Part shown: positions 63,864 through 64,000 of the stretch, piece by piece | Numbering within the stretch: position 1 is the first letter of the stretch | Layout of the letters: each line of letters starts with the position of its first letter | Origin: Chloroflexota bacterium | GTDB taxonomy: Bacteria; Chloroflexota; Dehalococcoidia; Lucifugimonadales; Lucifugimonadaceae | NCBI GenBank assembly: GCA_002730555.1 | Contig: PCAM01000004.1 | Span: 59,701-123,700, forward strand | Length of the DNA stretch: 64,000 nt | Reading direction: 5' to 3' | Notes under the pieces: generated by a model | Told to the model about the DNA's origin: nothing | Seen by the model: only the letters and a program-made list of their open reading frames with translations | Database searches by the model: none | Translations under genes and position numbers: made by a program

Positions 63864-64000
63864 TTGGGCAAGTTTTATGACAAGGGCGTCCTCCCGGACG
63901 AGTTGAGACGCGACTACGACGTGTACGACCGGATATCGAAGCTCGGGGTGAACCTCGGCACTTTTGAAAACACGGTCGTATCCATCGCCGGCGCCAACAT
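63864..64000 (+). CDS. Partial gene of unknown function at the window end
   Basis: TTG 63864 has AGGAG six bases before it (63853-63857), and the frame stays open to the window end (about 45 codons). It begins MGKFYDKGVLPDELRRDYD and continues KLGVNLGTFENTVVSIAGAN. I do not recognise the family from this piece. It is on the same strand as sodX, 96 bases later. Confidence 0.55.
   Translation, partial: MGKFYDKGVLPDELRRDYDVYDRISKLGVNLGTFENTVVSIAGAN

Noticed and set aside
1..64000. tRNA, rRNA, CRISPR arrays, transposases and phage genes
   Set aside because: I looked for tRNA cloverleaf arms, rRNA-like stretches, regularly spaced repeats and typical mobile-element proteins and found none. This was by eye; tRNAscan-SE and a CRISPR finder would settle it.

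Overview
The window looks like a piece of a marine Chloroflexota genome of the SAR202 type. The reasons are a moderately high GC content with many GTG and TTG starts, a set of diverse enolase-superfamily (mandelate racemase-like) genes, a T-box upstream of an aminoacyl-tRNA synthetase, a nickel superoxide dismutase with its own maturation protease, and several amidases, amidohydrolases and carboxylate-type MFS transporters. The lineage is inferred from gene content; no rRNA gene is present to confirm it. I found no tRNA, rRNA, CRISPR array, prophage or transposase.

Layout. 1-1300: end of an ABC importer (permease and ATPase). 1520-2464: SirB1/transglutaminase-like TPR protein. 2664-6625: an ECF sigma factor, its RskA-type anti-sigma factor, an LprG/LppX-like lipoprotein and an MFS exporter resembling the mycobacterial LprG-P55 pair. 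6683-7251: a thioredoxin-fold gene broken by several frameshifts. 7258-13465 (minus): folD, pyruvate dehydrogenase E1-alpha, E1-beta and E2, then a tandem ThyX-like protein. 13742-20057 (plus): acpS, nnrDE, coaX, coaBC, a small unknown, kbl and an SDR. 20060-20900: remnants of a secreted-protein gene. 20950-27126 (minus): valS with its T-box leader, and a four-subunit pyruvate:ferredoxin oxidoreductase. 27352-28521 (plus): a possible leader peptide and two cysteine-motif proteins. 28546-34550 (minus): an unknown, a PolX-type HhH protein, secA, prs, a zinc ribbon protein and a candidate selenoprotein of the ArsC/Spx family. 34625-43719: an MFS transporter, ispH, an enolase-superfamily enzyme, a uronate dehydrogenase-like SDR, a DUF192 lipoprotein, a double alpha/beta hydrolase and an unusual phosphoglycerate mutase. 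44128-62229: a catabolic region with SDR, MFS, amidases, a SelA-like PLP enzyme, three more enolase-superfamily genes (one frameshifted), a D-aminoacylase, a DMT transporter, a DUF3500 protein and a frameshifted amidohydrolase. 62746-63767: sodN and sodX. The window ends in a partial gene.

The standout is the minus-strand gene at 34550-34188. It begins with ATG behind a perfect GGAGG and reads into a TGA exactly where the ArsC/Spx family has the first cysteine of its CxxC motif. It continues in the same frame through the rest of the fold, and a SECIS-like hairpin follows the TGA. It is best read as a selenocysteine (UxxC) protein.

The genes join up as follows. PDH and POR give two routes from pyruvate to acetyl-CoA. 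FolD and the ThyX-like protein both relate to methylene-tetrahydrofolate. acpS, coaX, coaBC and nnrDE supply cofactors. The second half encodes uptake and breakdown of sugar acids, amides and acylated amino acids, as expected of a heterotroph living on recalcitrant organic matter.

Three genes are interrupted by single-base frameshifts (6683-7251, 54583-55697, 61328-62229). These could be real decay or indel errors in the assembly.
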